Shown here: positions 26,934 to 36,688 of the stretch, in pieces
Position numbering within the stretch: the stretch's first letter is position 1
Layout of the letters: the number at the start of each line of letters is the position of its first letter
Source of the DNA: DATBAX01 sp963723765
GTDB lineage: Bacteria > Acidobacteriota > Terriglobia > Terriglobales > Acidobacteriaceae
Length of the DNA stretch: 64,000 bases
Direction: 5' to 3'
NCBI GenBank assembly: GCA_963723765.1
Contig: CAVRSD010000003.1
Coordinates: forward strand, 806,001-870,000
Program-made: the position numbers and the translations under genes
The notes under the pieces: generated by a model
The model's input: only the letters and a program-made list of their open reading frames with translations
Database searches by the model: none
Told to the model about the DNA's origin: nothing

Positions 26934-28337
26934 TCAAACCATGTTGCTGATGATGGCATCGGCGAATTCGCTGGTTTTGACCTTGGTGGCGCCTTCCATG
27001 AGGCGCTCAAAGTCGTAGGTGACTTTCTTCTGTAGGATTGTGCTTTCCATGCCTTGCTCGATCAGATCGGCGGCTTCCTTCCAACCGAGAAAACGGAACA
27101 TCATCACGCCTGACAAAATCACAGAGCCGGGATTGATGACGTCTTTGTCCGCATACTTGGGAGCCGTACCATGCGTGGCTTCGAAGATGGCGTAGCCGTC
27201 GCCGACATTGGCGCCGGGGGCGATCCCCAGGCCGCCGACTTGGGCGGCGCAGGCGTCGGAAATATAGTCTCCGTTTAGATTGGGCGTGGCCAGGACGGAA
27301 TATTCGTCGGCCCGGGTCACGACCTGCTGGAAGATGGAATCGGCGATGCGATCGTTGATCATCAGCTTTTTCTTCCACGCGCCTTTGCCGTGGGTGGCAT
27401 AGATCGCGTCGAGGACGGCTTTCACTTCTTTATTCACCGACTGGCGAAACTCTGGTGGCGCAAACTCCATTCCTGGTTCGACGGAATTCGCGTTTTCTTC
27501 GATTGAGATATTCGGGTTCTTGTCTTTATTGTCGATGATCCAGCTCTCGCGCTCGGTGATGACCTGGTCACGGAATTCCTGAGTTGCCACTTCGTATCCC
27601 CACTTGCGGAAAGCGCCTTCGGTAAATTTTTGGATGTTTCCTTTATGCACCAATGTCACGGTCTTGCGTCCGTTTTCCAAGGCATGTTCGATGGACATGC
27701 GCACTAGGCGCTTGGTTCCCGTGATAGAGATCGGCTTGATGCCAACACCGGAATCCAGGCGGACTTGTTTCTTGCCGCCTTTCAGCATGTCTTCATTGAG
27801 GAATTTAATCAGCTTGGCTGCTTCCGGCGTTCCCTCTTCCCACTCGATGCCGGCGTACACATCTTCCGTGTTCTCGCGGAAGATGACGATGTCCATGCGC
27901 TCGGGGTGTTTTACCGGCGAGGGCGTGCCTTTGTAATACTTCACCGGACGAATGCAGGAATAGAGATCAAGAATCTGCCGCAGCGCCACGTTCAGTGAGC
28001 GGATGCCGCCGCCGACGGGGGTGGTCAACGGGCCTTTGATGGCGACGCGAAATTCGCGGACAGCACTTACGCTATCATCAGGCAGCCAGTTGTCGAATTT
28101 GGCTTTGGCTTTTTCTCCGGCAAAAATCTCATACCACGCCACGCGGCGCTTGCCTTTGTAGGCTTTTTCCACGGCCGCGTCGAAAACTCGAACTGAAGCC
28201 TTCCAGATATCCCGCCCGGTGCCGTCGCCTTCGATGAAAGGAATGATCGGGTTGTCGGGCACCTGATAATGCCCGTCGCTGTACCGGATCCCAGCACCAT
28301 TGCTGGGAACTGGAACACCGTTGTAGGAAGCCGCCAT
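26934..28337 (-). CDS. icd: Isocitrate dehydrogenase (NADP type)
   Basis: The enzyme makes 2-oxoglutarate from isocitrate. At 467 residues it is somewhat longer than E. coli Icd (416). Motifs include IPFIEGDGTGRDIW, RSLNVALRQILDLYSCIRP, IVIFRENTEDVYAGIEW, TLVHKGNIQKFTEGAF, the metal-binding ATPNLNGDYISDACAAQVGG, and EATHGTAPKYA. A good ribosome site (GGAGGAATTC) precedes ATG at 28337. It is on the same strand as mdh, with 102 bases between the two genes. Confidence 0.97.
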   Translation of the reverse strand: MAASYNGVPVPSNGAGIRYSDGHYQVPDNPIIPFIEGDGTGRDIWKASVRVFDAAVEKAYKGKRRVAWYEIFAGEKAKAKFDNWLPDDSVSAVREFRVAIKGPLTTPVGGGIRSLNVALRQILDLYSCIRPVKYYKGTPSPVKHPERMDIVIFRENTEDVYAGIEWEEGTPEAAKLIKFLNEDMLKGGKKQVRLDSGVGIKPISITGTKRLVRMSIEHALENGRKTVTLVHKGNIQKFTEGAFRKWGYEVATQEFRDQVITERESWIIDNKDKNPNISIEENANSVEPGMEFAPPEFRQSVNKEVKAVLDAIYATHGKGAWKKKLMINDRIADSIFQQVVTRADEYSVLATPNLNGDYISDACAAQVGGLGIAPGANVGDGYAIFEATHGTAPKYADKDVINPGSVILSGVMMFRFLGWKEAADLIEQGMESTILQKKVTYDFERLMEGATKVKTSEFADAIISNMV

Positions 28338-28483
28338 GAATTCCTCCGCTATGAAATGAGAACAATGATTATAAAGGCTGGCGTTCGCCGGGACGAAATC
28401 GCCAGAAACGAATGACGCTATTTAGTTACGGATTGGTTACGTTGCGGAGCGAATGGAAACCGTGACCGATACAATGCCAAGAG

Positions 28484-29014
28484 ATGCGATTTTCTTCTCA
28501 ACGCCTTCGGACGGATTCAAGGGTTTTGCTGCTCGGATTTCTTTTAACTATCTGCCTCGGGGGCCCACGGTTGGCATCTGGGCCAGGATACGAAGGATTT
28601 GCCAGAGAGCCCAGGGTCGATGCAAAGTGGCGCGACTGCATCTTCGTCCCTCAATGAACCCGCAATGTGGATCCTGCGAATGTGCACCCGGTAGTGCACC
28701 GCTTTTGGGATCGCACGAATATCTTGTTATTTGCCGGAATCGCCGTAACTCGCGGAATGGACTACGCGTCCACTCGAAATTTTCAGGCGCGGGGAAGACA
28801 GGAGATTTTGCTACCCGACGATGTTGTGGACAACTCGGCAGGGTTCGCCAGTCTGGAGGCGGCGGGCACGGCAACCTCGATTGGAATTTCTTATCTGCTG
28901 CACCGCACCGGACACCACACACTGGAGCGCTGGATGTCGATCGGGCACATCAGCGTGACTGGATTCGGCGACGTTCGGAACTATTGCCTCAAAACGAAAC
29001 ACACGGTGCCGTAA
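28484..29014 (+). pseudogene. Secreted/membrane hypothetical protein interrupted by in-frame TGA
   Basis: The frame starting at ATG 28484 encodes a signal peptide (VLLLGFLLTICLGG) and about 57 residues, then stops at TGA 28655. It continues in the same frame, from GTG 28667, as HPVVHRFWDRTNILLFAGIA, then GMDYASTRNFQARGRQEI, LLPDDVVDNSAGFASLEAAG and LLHRTGHHTLERWMS. Two hydrophobic helices are likely. Similar single-protein versions occur in Acidobacteriota from my memory of the family. The middle in another frame (ATASSSLNEPA) looks more protein-like, so compensating indels are possible. Either two ORFs or one broken gene. Confidence 0.55.
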
Positions 29015-29030
29015 GAGCATATTTGTTGGG

Positions 29031-32000
29031 TCAACTCATGACCCTTTCATAGATTTTCCTCACCGCTCCCAACGTCTGTAGCAGCTCAGTTTCCAATCCG
29101 TCGGGAAAATCACGGCGCAGGATCTGGGCAGTAATCTTCTCCGTGATCTGCCTGGCGTGGTCGGTTCTTGGAAGCCATCGGACACCTTGTCCTACTGCTA
29201 ATCGCGCAACATGCTGCACCGTGCGCAGAAGCTCGGCGGCATGATCGAGCGCGGCGGCGTCGGACTTTTCCAGCACCTCTGCGGCAGCGCATCGCCACAG
29301 CCGGTCTCGCAAGCTTCCATGTTTGTGGGGAATGGCATGCTTCACCAGAAGGTAGGCGCACAAGAAATCGATGTCATAGATGGCGCCGGGTGACGTCTTG
29401 AAGTTGTTTTCTGACGTACCAGACGCTTCCAGTTTGGTTCTCATGCCCTTTACTCCGTGCAGGAAAGAGTCATCCCCGGCAAAACGAGTGAACAGTTCTT
29501 TGGCGGCATTGGCGGCGCGATCTCCCAGGGTTTGTGAGCCCGTCAGAAAACGGAGTTTGGTGTAGGTTAACGCCTCCCAACCCTGTGCTTCCTGTTTAAA
29601 GTAAGCAGCCAGGTGCGCGGGAGTTACCAGCAATTCACCTTCTGCGCCTCTGGGACGCAAACGCGTGTCCACGGGGAATGCCATTCCGTCGCGGGTGTAG
29701 GCGGCAAGGGCCTGCATGATCTGCTCGACTGATTTTTGAAGGCGTTCACGGTCGCGATCTTCGTCGCACACAAACAGCAGATCGGCGTCGGAGAGTATGT
29801 CCAATTCGCAACTTCCCAGGCGTCCTAAAGCAAGAATGGCCAATCCTGGAGGATTGCCCGCAATTCCCACGGCTGCGGCAATGGCATCTTCGGCAGCAGC
29901 CGTAATCGCACCCAGCGACTCGTAGACTCCCCGCAGTTCGGTGATGTCCCGTGCCCCTACGGTGAACACACGATGGCGAAAATGCTGGCGCAATAAAGCC
30001 AACTTTTCACCATACGATGCAGATGACGAAGCCACATAGGCAAAGACTGGATCCGCTGCTGCTCGTCCCTGCCCCAGAGAGCTTTCGAATAGGTATCCGC
30101 TACCTACGCGCACAGGAGTTTCTGCCAGGCTGGCGACGGTGGCAATCTCTTCGGGATGTCGAACCAGAATGTCGGTCAGATAATCACTGGCATCGAAAAG
30201 AGCAATCGCGCTATGGACCGCTCTCGCATTGCGCAGCACGGCGGCATAGCGTTGCGAACTGGTGAATGCGGAACTTAAAAAGCGAAACAGGTTCTTTCGA
30301 GCCTGAGGGCTCAGGTCCGGCCGAATGGCAATTTGATAAAGATCGGGAGCGTCCGCCGCCAGCCGTTGCAGAATTTGCTGCATGGACTGGTCGGAGCTCG
30401 CAGATTCAGTAGTGCTACGCAGTTGGAACTGAGGGTCTCCAGCGCTGTTGATGGTAAGGAGTCTGCTGTTGATAAATCACCCGCTGGTAGATTTCCGCCA
30501 CCACCGCCATCCGCAGCCGCACGATGGTGGCAAGGTCGGCTACGAGATATTCTCCCGGTGCGTACCCTTCCATGGAGCGCTGGAGGATGCGCAATTCGGG
30601 TTCGGTAGGCGGCAGACGGTGAGTTTGCTGTCCCTGGCGCAACTGTAAGCGGTGCTCCAGATGGCGCAGAAATTCGTAGGCACTGGTGAGATCGTGGAAT
30701 TCCTTGCCGCTGATATGTAATTTGTCGTGCAATTTGTGAAGTGAAAATAGCGTTCCGCCCGAGCGTAACCACGGTTCTGCGCCTCCGTAAACCCGTTGCA
30801 GGCATTGCACCAGGAATTCGATGTCCCGGATTCCGCCGCGGTCGATTTTCACATTGATGCTCGGCGCGGAGGCTTCGGCAAGGGTTGAGGGATGACCATG
30901 AAGTTGCATTTTTTCGCGGGCGACTAATGCTGTCTTGATGGCGGCGAAGTTGATTTGCTCGGTGTAAACCTCAGGCTGCATCCGGCGGATAAACTCCCGG
31001 GCCAGGGATGCATCTCCCGCCGAATAACGCACTTTGATGAGAGCCTGCCGTTCCCAGTCTTGCGCCGTGAGTTCGTAGTAGTGCAGCGCATTGAACAAGC
31101 TGATGGCCAGTTCGCCGCCACTGCCTTGCGGTCGCAACCGCAAGATCAATACGAAAAACCGGACCTTCCCGCGTGATGCGCGACAGGATCTCAGTGACTT
31201 GCTGGGCCAGGCGGATGAAGTATTCGTGGTTCGAAATCGCGGCATCAGGGGATTCTTGCCCGTCGCCGAAAATGTAGAGCAGGTCCACGTCTGAGCTGTA
31301 ATTCAGTTCGTTGCCGCCGAGCTTGCCCAGGGACAGGATGGCAAAAGGTGTGTTCACCAGTCGGCCTTCAGCGTCCTGATGCCGCGGAATCCCATATCGT
31401 TTCTGGAGTGCGCTGTCAGCTTCACGCAGTGCCTCTTCGATCAACACATCCGCCAACGCGGAAATTTCCGCAGTGGTCTCCGCCAGTGGCGCTATTTTTA
31501 AAACATCACGCAGCATGATGCGGACGTACTCCCGGCGTTTGAAGCGAGCCAGTAACACAGAAACGTCGGTTTCGAACGAACGGGAGCGGAAGCGAGCCAC
31601 GCTTTCGTGAAATTCATCGCGCGAGAAACTTCGGTCCAGATTCTTTTCTCGCAGAAGAGACTGCAACAGGTCTGTGTTCTGGAGAAGAGTCTCGCCCAGA
31701 AAGCGGCTGTGGCCAAAAACCACGATTGCATAGTGCGCTAGAGCGTTATGCCGGTCGAGCAGACGAACGATTTCTTCAGAAGACTCACTCAACAGACGAT
31801 CAAACAGGAGCAATGCGGAGTCTGGATCAGGCGATTCGGCCAGCAATCCCGGCAAAGACGCTGCCAACCCTGGCGATACGCGCTGGACCGCATCGGCGAA
31901 ATTTAGCCTGGCGCTTTCGGGGTCCTGGAAGGGGATGCCGGCCACCGCCGCCGCGACGTCCGGCGGCAACCAGGCGTCGGTTGGCGGTCTACTCTGGGAC

Positions 32001-32032
32001 AAGGCACTGGGCTCGGGAACTGAGCATAGCAT
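29031..32032 (-). CDS. glnE: Bifunctional glutamine synthetase adenylyltransferase/adenylyl-removing enzyme, two frameshifts as read
   Basis: GlnE adenylylates and de-adenylylates glutamine synthetase. The N-terminal half holds one nucleotidyltransferase site (ILSLGKLGGNELNYSSDVDL), the C-terminal half the other (ALGRLGSCELDILSDADLLF). The frame is broken twice. Near 31151 one extra base turns RIDLRLRPQGSGGELA into a dead end; near 30444 another separates YQQQTPYHQQ from AGDPQFQLRSTTE. With both removed the protein is 999 residues, normal for GlnE. Blocks IRDIEFLVQCLQRVYGG and MAFPVDTRLRPRGAEGELLV support each domain. Its target glnA is 2 kb away at 34146. Confidence 0.93.
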
Positions 32033-32050
32033 GGGGTGAAGCCCGCTCCC

Positions 32051-32611
32051 TTACCACCGCGGTTTGCCGAAGGTTTTCCGCACCCCGAACGTGTTGTACC
32101 TTCCCCATGGTCCATTAGGGCCCAGATCCGCGGCTCCCAGATTCTTGTCCCTGGCGCCCAGGCGATCAAAGAGAAAGTGCTGGGTGGCCCGGAACTCGAA
32201 GCCTTTGCCGAGGTAAATCCCGGCTCCCCATGAGTGTTCGACGCCAATGGCGTCAAAAGACCACGTATAGAGCGTTTGCGGGATATTCTTGCCGAACAAG
32301 AAGTTCGGTTGCCCGAAAAGCTCGAAGCGGCGCAGCGGACCTTTGCCAAAAGGACGAATCTCCAATAGTCCGGAGAGCATGTAGCGGGCAAATGCAGTGC
32401 AGGGAGCATTGACGCCACCGTATTGGCCGGCATTGGCGTTGCACAGGTTGGGATCAATCTCGTTGTGCGGCGGAGCCAGATCGAACTGTGCCCATCCGTA
32501 CAGCGTGTCACGAGGCAACAAGAAGCGGTCAGAGTCTTGTAACGCTGGGTCTTGGGCGTGCGCCACTCCGCTCATCGCTACGCATAGAAATATCCATAGC
32601 AGCCACTTCAT
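32051..32611 (-). CDS. Exported hypothetical protein (possible outer-membrane beta protein)
   Basis: The 186-residue protein has a signal peptide (MKWLLWIFLCVAMSGVAHA). Its mature part contains aromatic, beta-rich segments (YGWAQFDLAPPHNEID, YMLSGLLEIRPFGKG, FELFGQPNFLFGK, TWSFDAIGVEHSWGAGIYLG, FEFRATQHFLFDR). Alternating residues and the ending FGVRKTFGKPRW suggest a small beta-barrel or lipocalin-like protein. It lies 18 bases upstream of glnE on the same strand. Function unknown. Confidence 0.75.
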   Translation of the reverse strand: MKWLLWIFLCVAMSGVAHAQDPALQDSDRFLLPRDTLYGWAQFDLAPPHNEIDPNLCNANAGQYGGVNAPCTAFARYMLSGLLEIRPFGKGPLRRFELFGQPNFLFGKNIPQTLYTWSFDAIGVEHSWGAGIYLGKGFEFRATQHFLFDRLGARDKNLGAADLGPNGPWGRYNTFGVRKTFGKPRW

Positions 32612-32857
32612 TGGGGCCTCCGAGAGAATGAAATTCTGTTCCTGGAACCGATCTTTTTCTGGACGATCTCGATCCTGAATAATCTTGGCTGGTTGAAAGT
32701 CGGGTTATTCTACCGCTTTGGAAATGCAAATCCAGCAGGGATGACTGATTTAGTTAACGATAATTTTACATCGCTGCATTTGGCCAGACAGTATACTGAC
32801 CGGGCGATCCCAATCATCTGTCTGCTGGTATCGACTAAGAACCGACGAGGATGCACT

Positions 32858-33427
32858 ATGAAGCTTGTGCGGAGTGGAAACGTTCGCAATTTTCTGGGGT
32901 TAGGACTGGTGGTTATCATGGCTACATCTTTGTTCGCCGCTTCAAACATTTACAGCTTTACGCTGCCCTCGATTGACGGCAAGCCGATGCCTCTGGAGAA
33001 CTTCAAGGGCAAAGTTGTCCTGATGGTCAATGTGGCCAGCCAATGCGGCTACACCCCGCAGTACACGGCTCTGGAAGCCCTGTATGAGAAGTACAAAGAT
33101 CAGGGCTTCGTCATCGTAGGCTTCCCTGCCAACAATTTTGGGGCGCAGGAGCCGGGTACGAATGAAGAAATCAAGACCTTCTGTTCCAGAAAATACAGTG
33201 TGACTTTCCCGTTGTACTCCAAGGTTTCCGTCAAAGGTGACGATCAGACGGCACTTTATCGGTACCTCACCAAGGATGCCAATCCGGCGGTGGCGGGCGA
33301 CATCAAGTGGAACTTTACCAAGTTTTTGGTTGATCGAAGTGGGAACGTCGTACAGCGGTTTGAGCCAGCAGTCACGCCGGACTCGAAGGAAGTGGTTTCC
33401 GCCGTCGAAAAGCTCTTAAAGCAATAA
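32858..33427 (+). CDS. Glutathione peroxidase family protein, membrane/exported
   Basis: The ATG at 32858 is preferred because it begins a signal-anchor-like sequence (FLGLGLVVIMATSLFAAS); the open frame to 32693 adds non-homologous residues. The enzyme part has the peroxidatic Cys in VNVASQCGYTPQYTALE, the Gln in FPANNFGAQEPGTNEEIK and the Trp in IKWNFTKFLVDRSG. The selenocysteine position is Cys. Bacterial members usually use thioredoxin and reduce hydroperoxides. The product is about 189 residues with the leader. Confidence 0.92.
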   Translation: MKLVRSGNVRNFLGLGLVVIMATSLFAASNIYSFTLPSIDGKPMPLENFKGKVVLMVNVASQCGYTPQYTALEALYEKYKDQGFVIVGFPANNFGAQEPGTNEEIKTFCSRKYSVTFPLYSKVSVKGDDQTALYRYLTKDANPAVAGDIKWNFTKFLVDRSGNVVQRFEPAVTPDSKEVVSAVEKLLKQ

Positions 33428-33634
33428 TCCAGCTGTGCTGGATCAGATTTTTCGATGTAGTGACAACTAAGTGACATTGTTTGGCACTACTGTACCGCTA
33501 ACTTTCTACGAGAATCCATATTCAAAAGTCTTATTCCTCCAATAAGTTGAATTGATAGGACGCTAAGTTCCTCAATATTCAAGGAAAACGTTTGGCGAAA
33601 GTATTGCTCTATAGCCAACGGGGGAACTTGGCAA

Positions 33635-33958
33635 ATGGGTCAGGAAATTTCAGTCTCGTATCAGGCAGTCAAAAGCAAAGTCTATAAGCTAATTGACGCA
33701 TTGGTGGAGGACGCCAAGACCGAAGGCGACGTTCAGGAGTCGGTCAAGCGGTGGTGGAAACTGGTTCACCCGGCGGATCGGCCGGTGGCTCGCAAATACT
33801 TGCTGTTAGTTTTAGCTCGGTCGAACGCCAGCCTGGAAGCGATTACAGACAGCCTTCTTGAATTCAAGGAATTTGAGACTGTCAGCGATTCAGATGCCCA
33901 AAGAATGGCTAAACTGCCGGCACTGGCCAGTCATGCTCAGATCAGCAGTCGAATTTAA
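33635..33958 (+). CDS. Hypothetical alpha-helical protein
   Basis: The 107-residue protein is cytoplasmic by composition. It has two helical blocks (VKSKVYKLIDALVEDAKTEG and VARKYLLLVLARSNASLEAI), the Trp-containing VKRWWKLVHPADRPV, and a Ser-rich end. There is no recognisable family. The start ATG follows GGGGGAACTTGG. A strong terminator lies 30 bases after the stop, which supports it as a real single-gene unit. Confidence 0.65.
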   Translation: MGQEISVSYQAVKSKVYKLIDALVEDAKTEGDVQESVKRWWKLVHPADRPVARKYLLLVLARSNASLEAITDSLLEFKEFETVSDSDAQRMAKLPALASHAQISSRI

Positions 33959-33987
33959 CCTCGTACTAATCACCCAAATTTTGAAAG

Positions 33988-34010
33988 GCCCGGCAAAAGC
34001 CGGGCTTTTT
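33988..34010 (+). terminator. Rho-independent terminator
   Basis: GCCCGGC (33988-33994), a loop of AAAA, GCCGGGC (33999-34005) and then TTTTT (34006-34010). Confidence 0.9.
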
Positions 34011-34036
34011 GGCGTCTGATAGAACCCCACCCTAAT

Positions 34037-34122
34037 TGTCATTTCGAAGCGAAAGCGAGAAATCTGCTTTCTCACCGCAGGCAAACAGCGGATTCCTCGT
34101 CGCTGCGCTTCTCGGAATGACA
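34037..34122. repeat. Imperfect palindromic repeat of acidobacterial type
   Basis: TGTCATTTCGAAGCGAAAGC at the left is inversely related to the right end, which finishes CTCGGAATGACA. Inner arms pair GAGAAATCTGCT with AGCGGATTCCTC. The loop (TTCTCACCGCAGGCAAAC) is about 18 bases. Elements of this form (GTCATTCCGAGCG...AATCTGCT) are familiar between genes in Acidobacteriota genomes; this copy is between glnA and a convergent gene. Copy number in the genome cannot be judged here. Confidence 0.65.
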
Positions 34123-34145
34123 AGATCGAGAGTTGTTCTATAACG

Positions 34146-35558
34146 CTAAATGTCGTAGTACAAGGCGAATTCGTAAGGATGCGGCCGCAGTCTTACCGCA
34201 TCCACTTCCTTGGTGCGCTTATAGGCAATGTAGGTACTCAAAAGTTCCTCGGTGAATACATCGCCTTTGAGCAGGAAGCTGTGATCTTTCTCCAGGGCGA
34301 TCAGAGCATCTTCGAGCGAACCTGGCATAGAGGGAACTTTCGCTAGCTCTTCCGGGCCGAGGTCGTAGATGTCTTTATCCAGCGGCTGTCCGGGATCGAT
34401 CTTGTTTTCGACGCCATCCAGCCCAGCCATCATCATTGCAGCGAACGCCAGGTATGGGTTGCAGCTAGGATCAGGCGGACGGAACTCGACCCGCTTCGCT
34501 TTGGGAGACGCCGAGTACATCGGAATCCGGCACGCCGCCGAACGATTGCGCCGCGAATACGCCAGATTCACCGGAGCCTCAAACCCTGGCACCAGGCGCT
34601 TATAGGAATTGGTGGTCGGGGCAATGATTGCCGCCAGAGCCGGCCCATGCTTGATCAGTCCCCCGATGTACCACAATGCCATCTGCGAGATGCCGGCGTA
34701 GCCATCGCCGGCAAAGAGCGGTTTCCCAGCCTTCCAGAGTGACTGGTGAGTGTGCATGCCACTGCCGTTATCACCGTAGATCGGCTTGGGCATGAAAGTG
34801 ACCGTCTTGCCGCACTGATTAGCCGTATTCTTCACTATGTACTTGTAAAGCAACATGCTATCGGCCGACTTCACCAGCGAATTGAATTTCAGGTCGATCT
34901 CCGTCTGGCCTCCCGTGGCGACTTCATGGTGGTGACATTCCACTTCCAGGCCGCATTTTTGCATGGTTAAGACCATTTCAGTGCGTAGGTCTTGATAGTG
35001 GTCGGTGGGAGGCACCGGGAAATACCCTTCCTTGTAGCGAGGACGATATCCCAGGTTATTTTCCTCCCGGCCTGAATTCCAGCGGCCTTCTTCCGCATCA
35101 ATGAAGTAGTAGCCGTGCTGCTCGCGCTGATCGAAGCTGATATTGTCGAAGATGAAGAACTCGGCTTCCGCGCCAAAGTAAGCGGTATCCGCAATGCCGG
35201 TGGATCCCAGGTACAATTCAGCCTTTTTCGCGATATAGCGAGGATCACGGTCGTAGCGCTGCTTAGTCACAGGATCGATAACATCGCAAATCATGACCAG
35301 GGTTGGGGCTTCCGTGAAGGGATCGAGTGTGTAAGTTCCCGGATCGGGAATCAGAAGCATGTCACTTTCGTTAATGGCTGCCCAGCCCCGAATGGACGAG
35401 CCATCCATGCCGAAACCTTCTTCAAAGGATTCCTCTGACAACTGCTCAATGGGATAGGAGATGTGCTGCCATAAACCCGGCAAGTCCGTGAACCGGAGAT
35501 CAAGCATCTTGACGCCGTTCTTCTTGGCAAACTCCAGAACGGTCTTCGGATCAGACAT
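34146..35558 (-). CDS. glnA: Glutamine synthetase type I
   Basis: GlnA makes glutamine from glutamate, ammonia and ATP. The 470-residue protein has FTDLPGLWQHISYP, metal ligands in YFGAEAEFFIFD, the ammonia/glutamate-site GSGMHTHQSLWKAGKPLF, YKRLVPGFEAPVNLAYSRRN and NRSAACRIP. The adenylylation site is present as the Tyr in DIYDLGPEEL near residue 397, in step with the nearby glnE. An AAGGAGC site precedes the ATG at 35558. It is divergent from a LysR-type regulator gene at 35780. Confidence 0.97.
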   Translation of the reverse strand: MSDPKTVLEFAKKNGVKMLDLRFTDLPGLWQHISYPIEQLSEESFEEGFGMDGSSIRGWAAINESDMLLIPDPGTYTLDPFTEAPTLVMICDVIDPVTKQRYDRDPRYIAKKAELYLGSTGIADTAYFGAEAEFFIFDNISFDQREQHGYYFIDAEEGRWNSGREENNLGYRPRYKEGYFPVPPTDHYQDLRTEMVLTMQKCGLEVECHHHEVATGGQTEIDLKFNSLVKSADSMLLYKYIVKNTANQCGKTVTFMPKPIYGDNGSGMHTHQSLWKAGKPLFAGDGYAGISQMALWYIGGLIKHGPALAAIIAPTTNSYKRLVPGFEAPVNLAYSRRNRSAACRIPMYSASPKAKRVEFRPPDPSCNPYLAFAAMMMAGLDGVENKIDPGQPLDKDIYDLGPEELAKVPSMPGSLEDALIALEKDHSFLLKGDVFTEELLSTYIAYKRTKEVDAVRLRPHPYEFALYYDI

Positions 35559-35755
35559 GAATTGCTCCTTAAGGATCGCCGGGAGGTACTGCCCTCGGCG
35601 TGACGAATCATATTGTTAGAGGGTACGGGATGGAATTGTACACCTGCTACAATCTTTGTCGGCCAGTAAGCCAACGTGAAGTGTATGGGCACGAACCTGC
35701 AATCTGGAAATCTAATGTTTTTATGGAGAGGATAAGATGGAGTTATCCTGCTATT

Positions 35756-35771
35756 TAGTAATCGCTTACTA
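35756..35771. promoter_or_regulatory. Dyad near the LysR start
   Basis: TAGTAATCGCTTACTA is a perfect dyad (arms TAGTAA and TTACTA, 4-base centre) ending 8 bases before the LysR ATG at 35780. It is close to the T-N11-A form of LysR sites. It could be an autoregulatory site of this regulator or control of divergent glnA; no binding evidence exists. Confidence 0.45.
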
Positions 35772-35779
35772 GTGCACTT

Positions 35780-36688
35780 ATGGACTTTGACCAACTAGAA
35801 ACATTTCTGGAAGTCGCGCGCTTGTCCAGCTTCTCCCGTGCCGCGGAGAAACGATTTCGCACGCAGCCAGCGATTTCATCCCAGATCCGTTCTCTGGAAG
35901 AGGAAATTGGCGCGAAGCTCCTCGACCGTTCCGGCGGAAAAGTCTCCATCACCGCTTCCGGCAAGCTTTTCCAGAAATATGCCGAGGAAACCTTAGACGG
36001 CCGCAAAGCCGTATTGACTGCCATCTCTGAGACTGAGCGCGTGCCGCGGGGCGAGATCATCGTCGGGGCCAATGAAGGCACCTGTCTGCACATCCTTCCG
36101 GAGGTCTTCGCTGAATTCAAGAAGCAATATCCAGATGTCGCGGTCAACATCAAGCGTGCGGACTACGGCAGAATTATGGAAGCCATCATCGATAACTCGG
36201 TAGATTTCGGCGTTCTCTCTCTGCCGGTAACCGATGTGAGATTGACGGTTGTGCCCATCCATCGCGACGAGCTAGTGATCATCGCGCCGCCACATCATCC
36301 TTTGGCCAAGTTGAAGTCTGCGACCATCGCGGAAGTCGCAAAATTCGCACTGGTGATGCCTAAAGCCGGCCACACCCGCGATGGTCTTGATGATCTTTTC
36401 CATGAACGGAAACTGAAGCCGCGCTATGCCATGGAACTCGATTCGAGTGAATTGCTCAAGCGCTTCGTTGCGGCTGACGTTGGTGTGGGATTCATCGCGC
36501 GCTCCAACGTTCATGAAGATGTGCAGGCGAAAGTTCTGGCGGCGATCCCTCTGTCCGATGCCCAGGTTCGCCGCGACCTCGCGCTGGTTTTCCGGAAAGA
36601 CAAGGCCCTGAGCCGTGCCGCTCTGGCTTTCATTGATATCGCGGTAAGAATCAAGGCTGCCGATGCGGCTTCGGGTAAGCGCCCGTGA
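35780..36688 (+). CDS. LysR family transcriptional regulator
   Basis: The 302-residue protein has the N-terminal winged helix-turn-helix (QLETFLEVARLSSFSRAAEK, then TQPAISSQIRSLEEEIGAKL, LDRSGGKVSITASGKLF). The effector domain starts near residue 92 with GEIIVGANEGTCLHILPEV. It is placed divergently to glnA, and its stop overlaps the following GTG by four bases (GTGA), so it is translationally coupled to the POTRA-protein gene. Target genes are unknown; glnA, the POTRA gene or itself are the positional candidates. Confidence 0.93.
   Translation: MDFDQLETFLEVARLSSFSRAAEKRFRTQPAISSQIRSLEEEIGAKLLDRSGGKVSITASGKLFQKYAEETLDGRKAVLTAISETERVPRGEIIVGANEGTCLHILPEVFAEFKKQYPDVAVNIKRADYGRIMEAIIDNSVDFGVLSLPVTDVRLTVVPIHRDELVIIAPPHHPLAKLKSATIAEVAKFALVMPKAGHTRDGLDDLFHERKLKPRYAMELDSSELLKRFVAADVGVGFIARSNVHEDVQAKVLAAIPLSDAQVRRDLALVFRKDKALSRAALAFIDIAVRIKAADAASGKRP

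Noticed and set aside
28655..28657. TGA as a selenocysteine codon
   Set aside because: No redox motif around the position, no visible SECIS-like hairpin, and the surrounding sequence is not a selenoprotein family.
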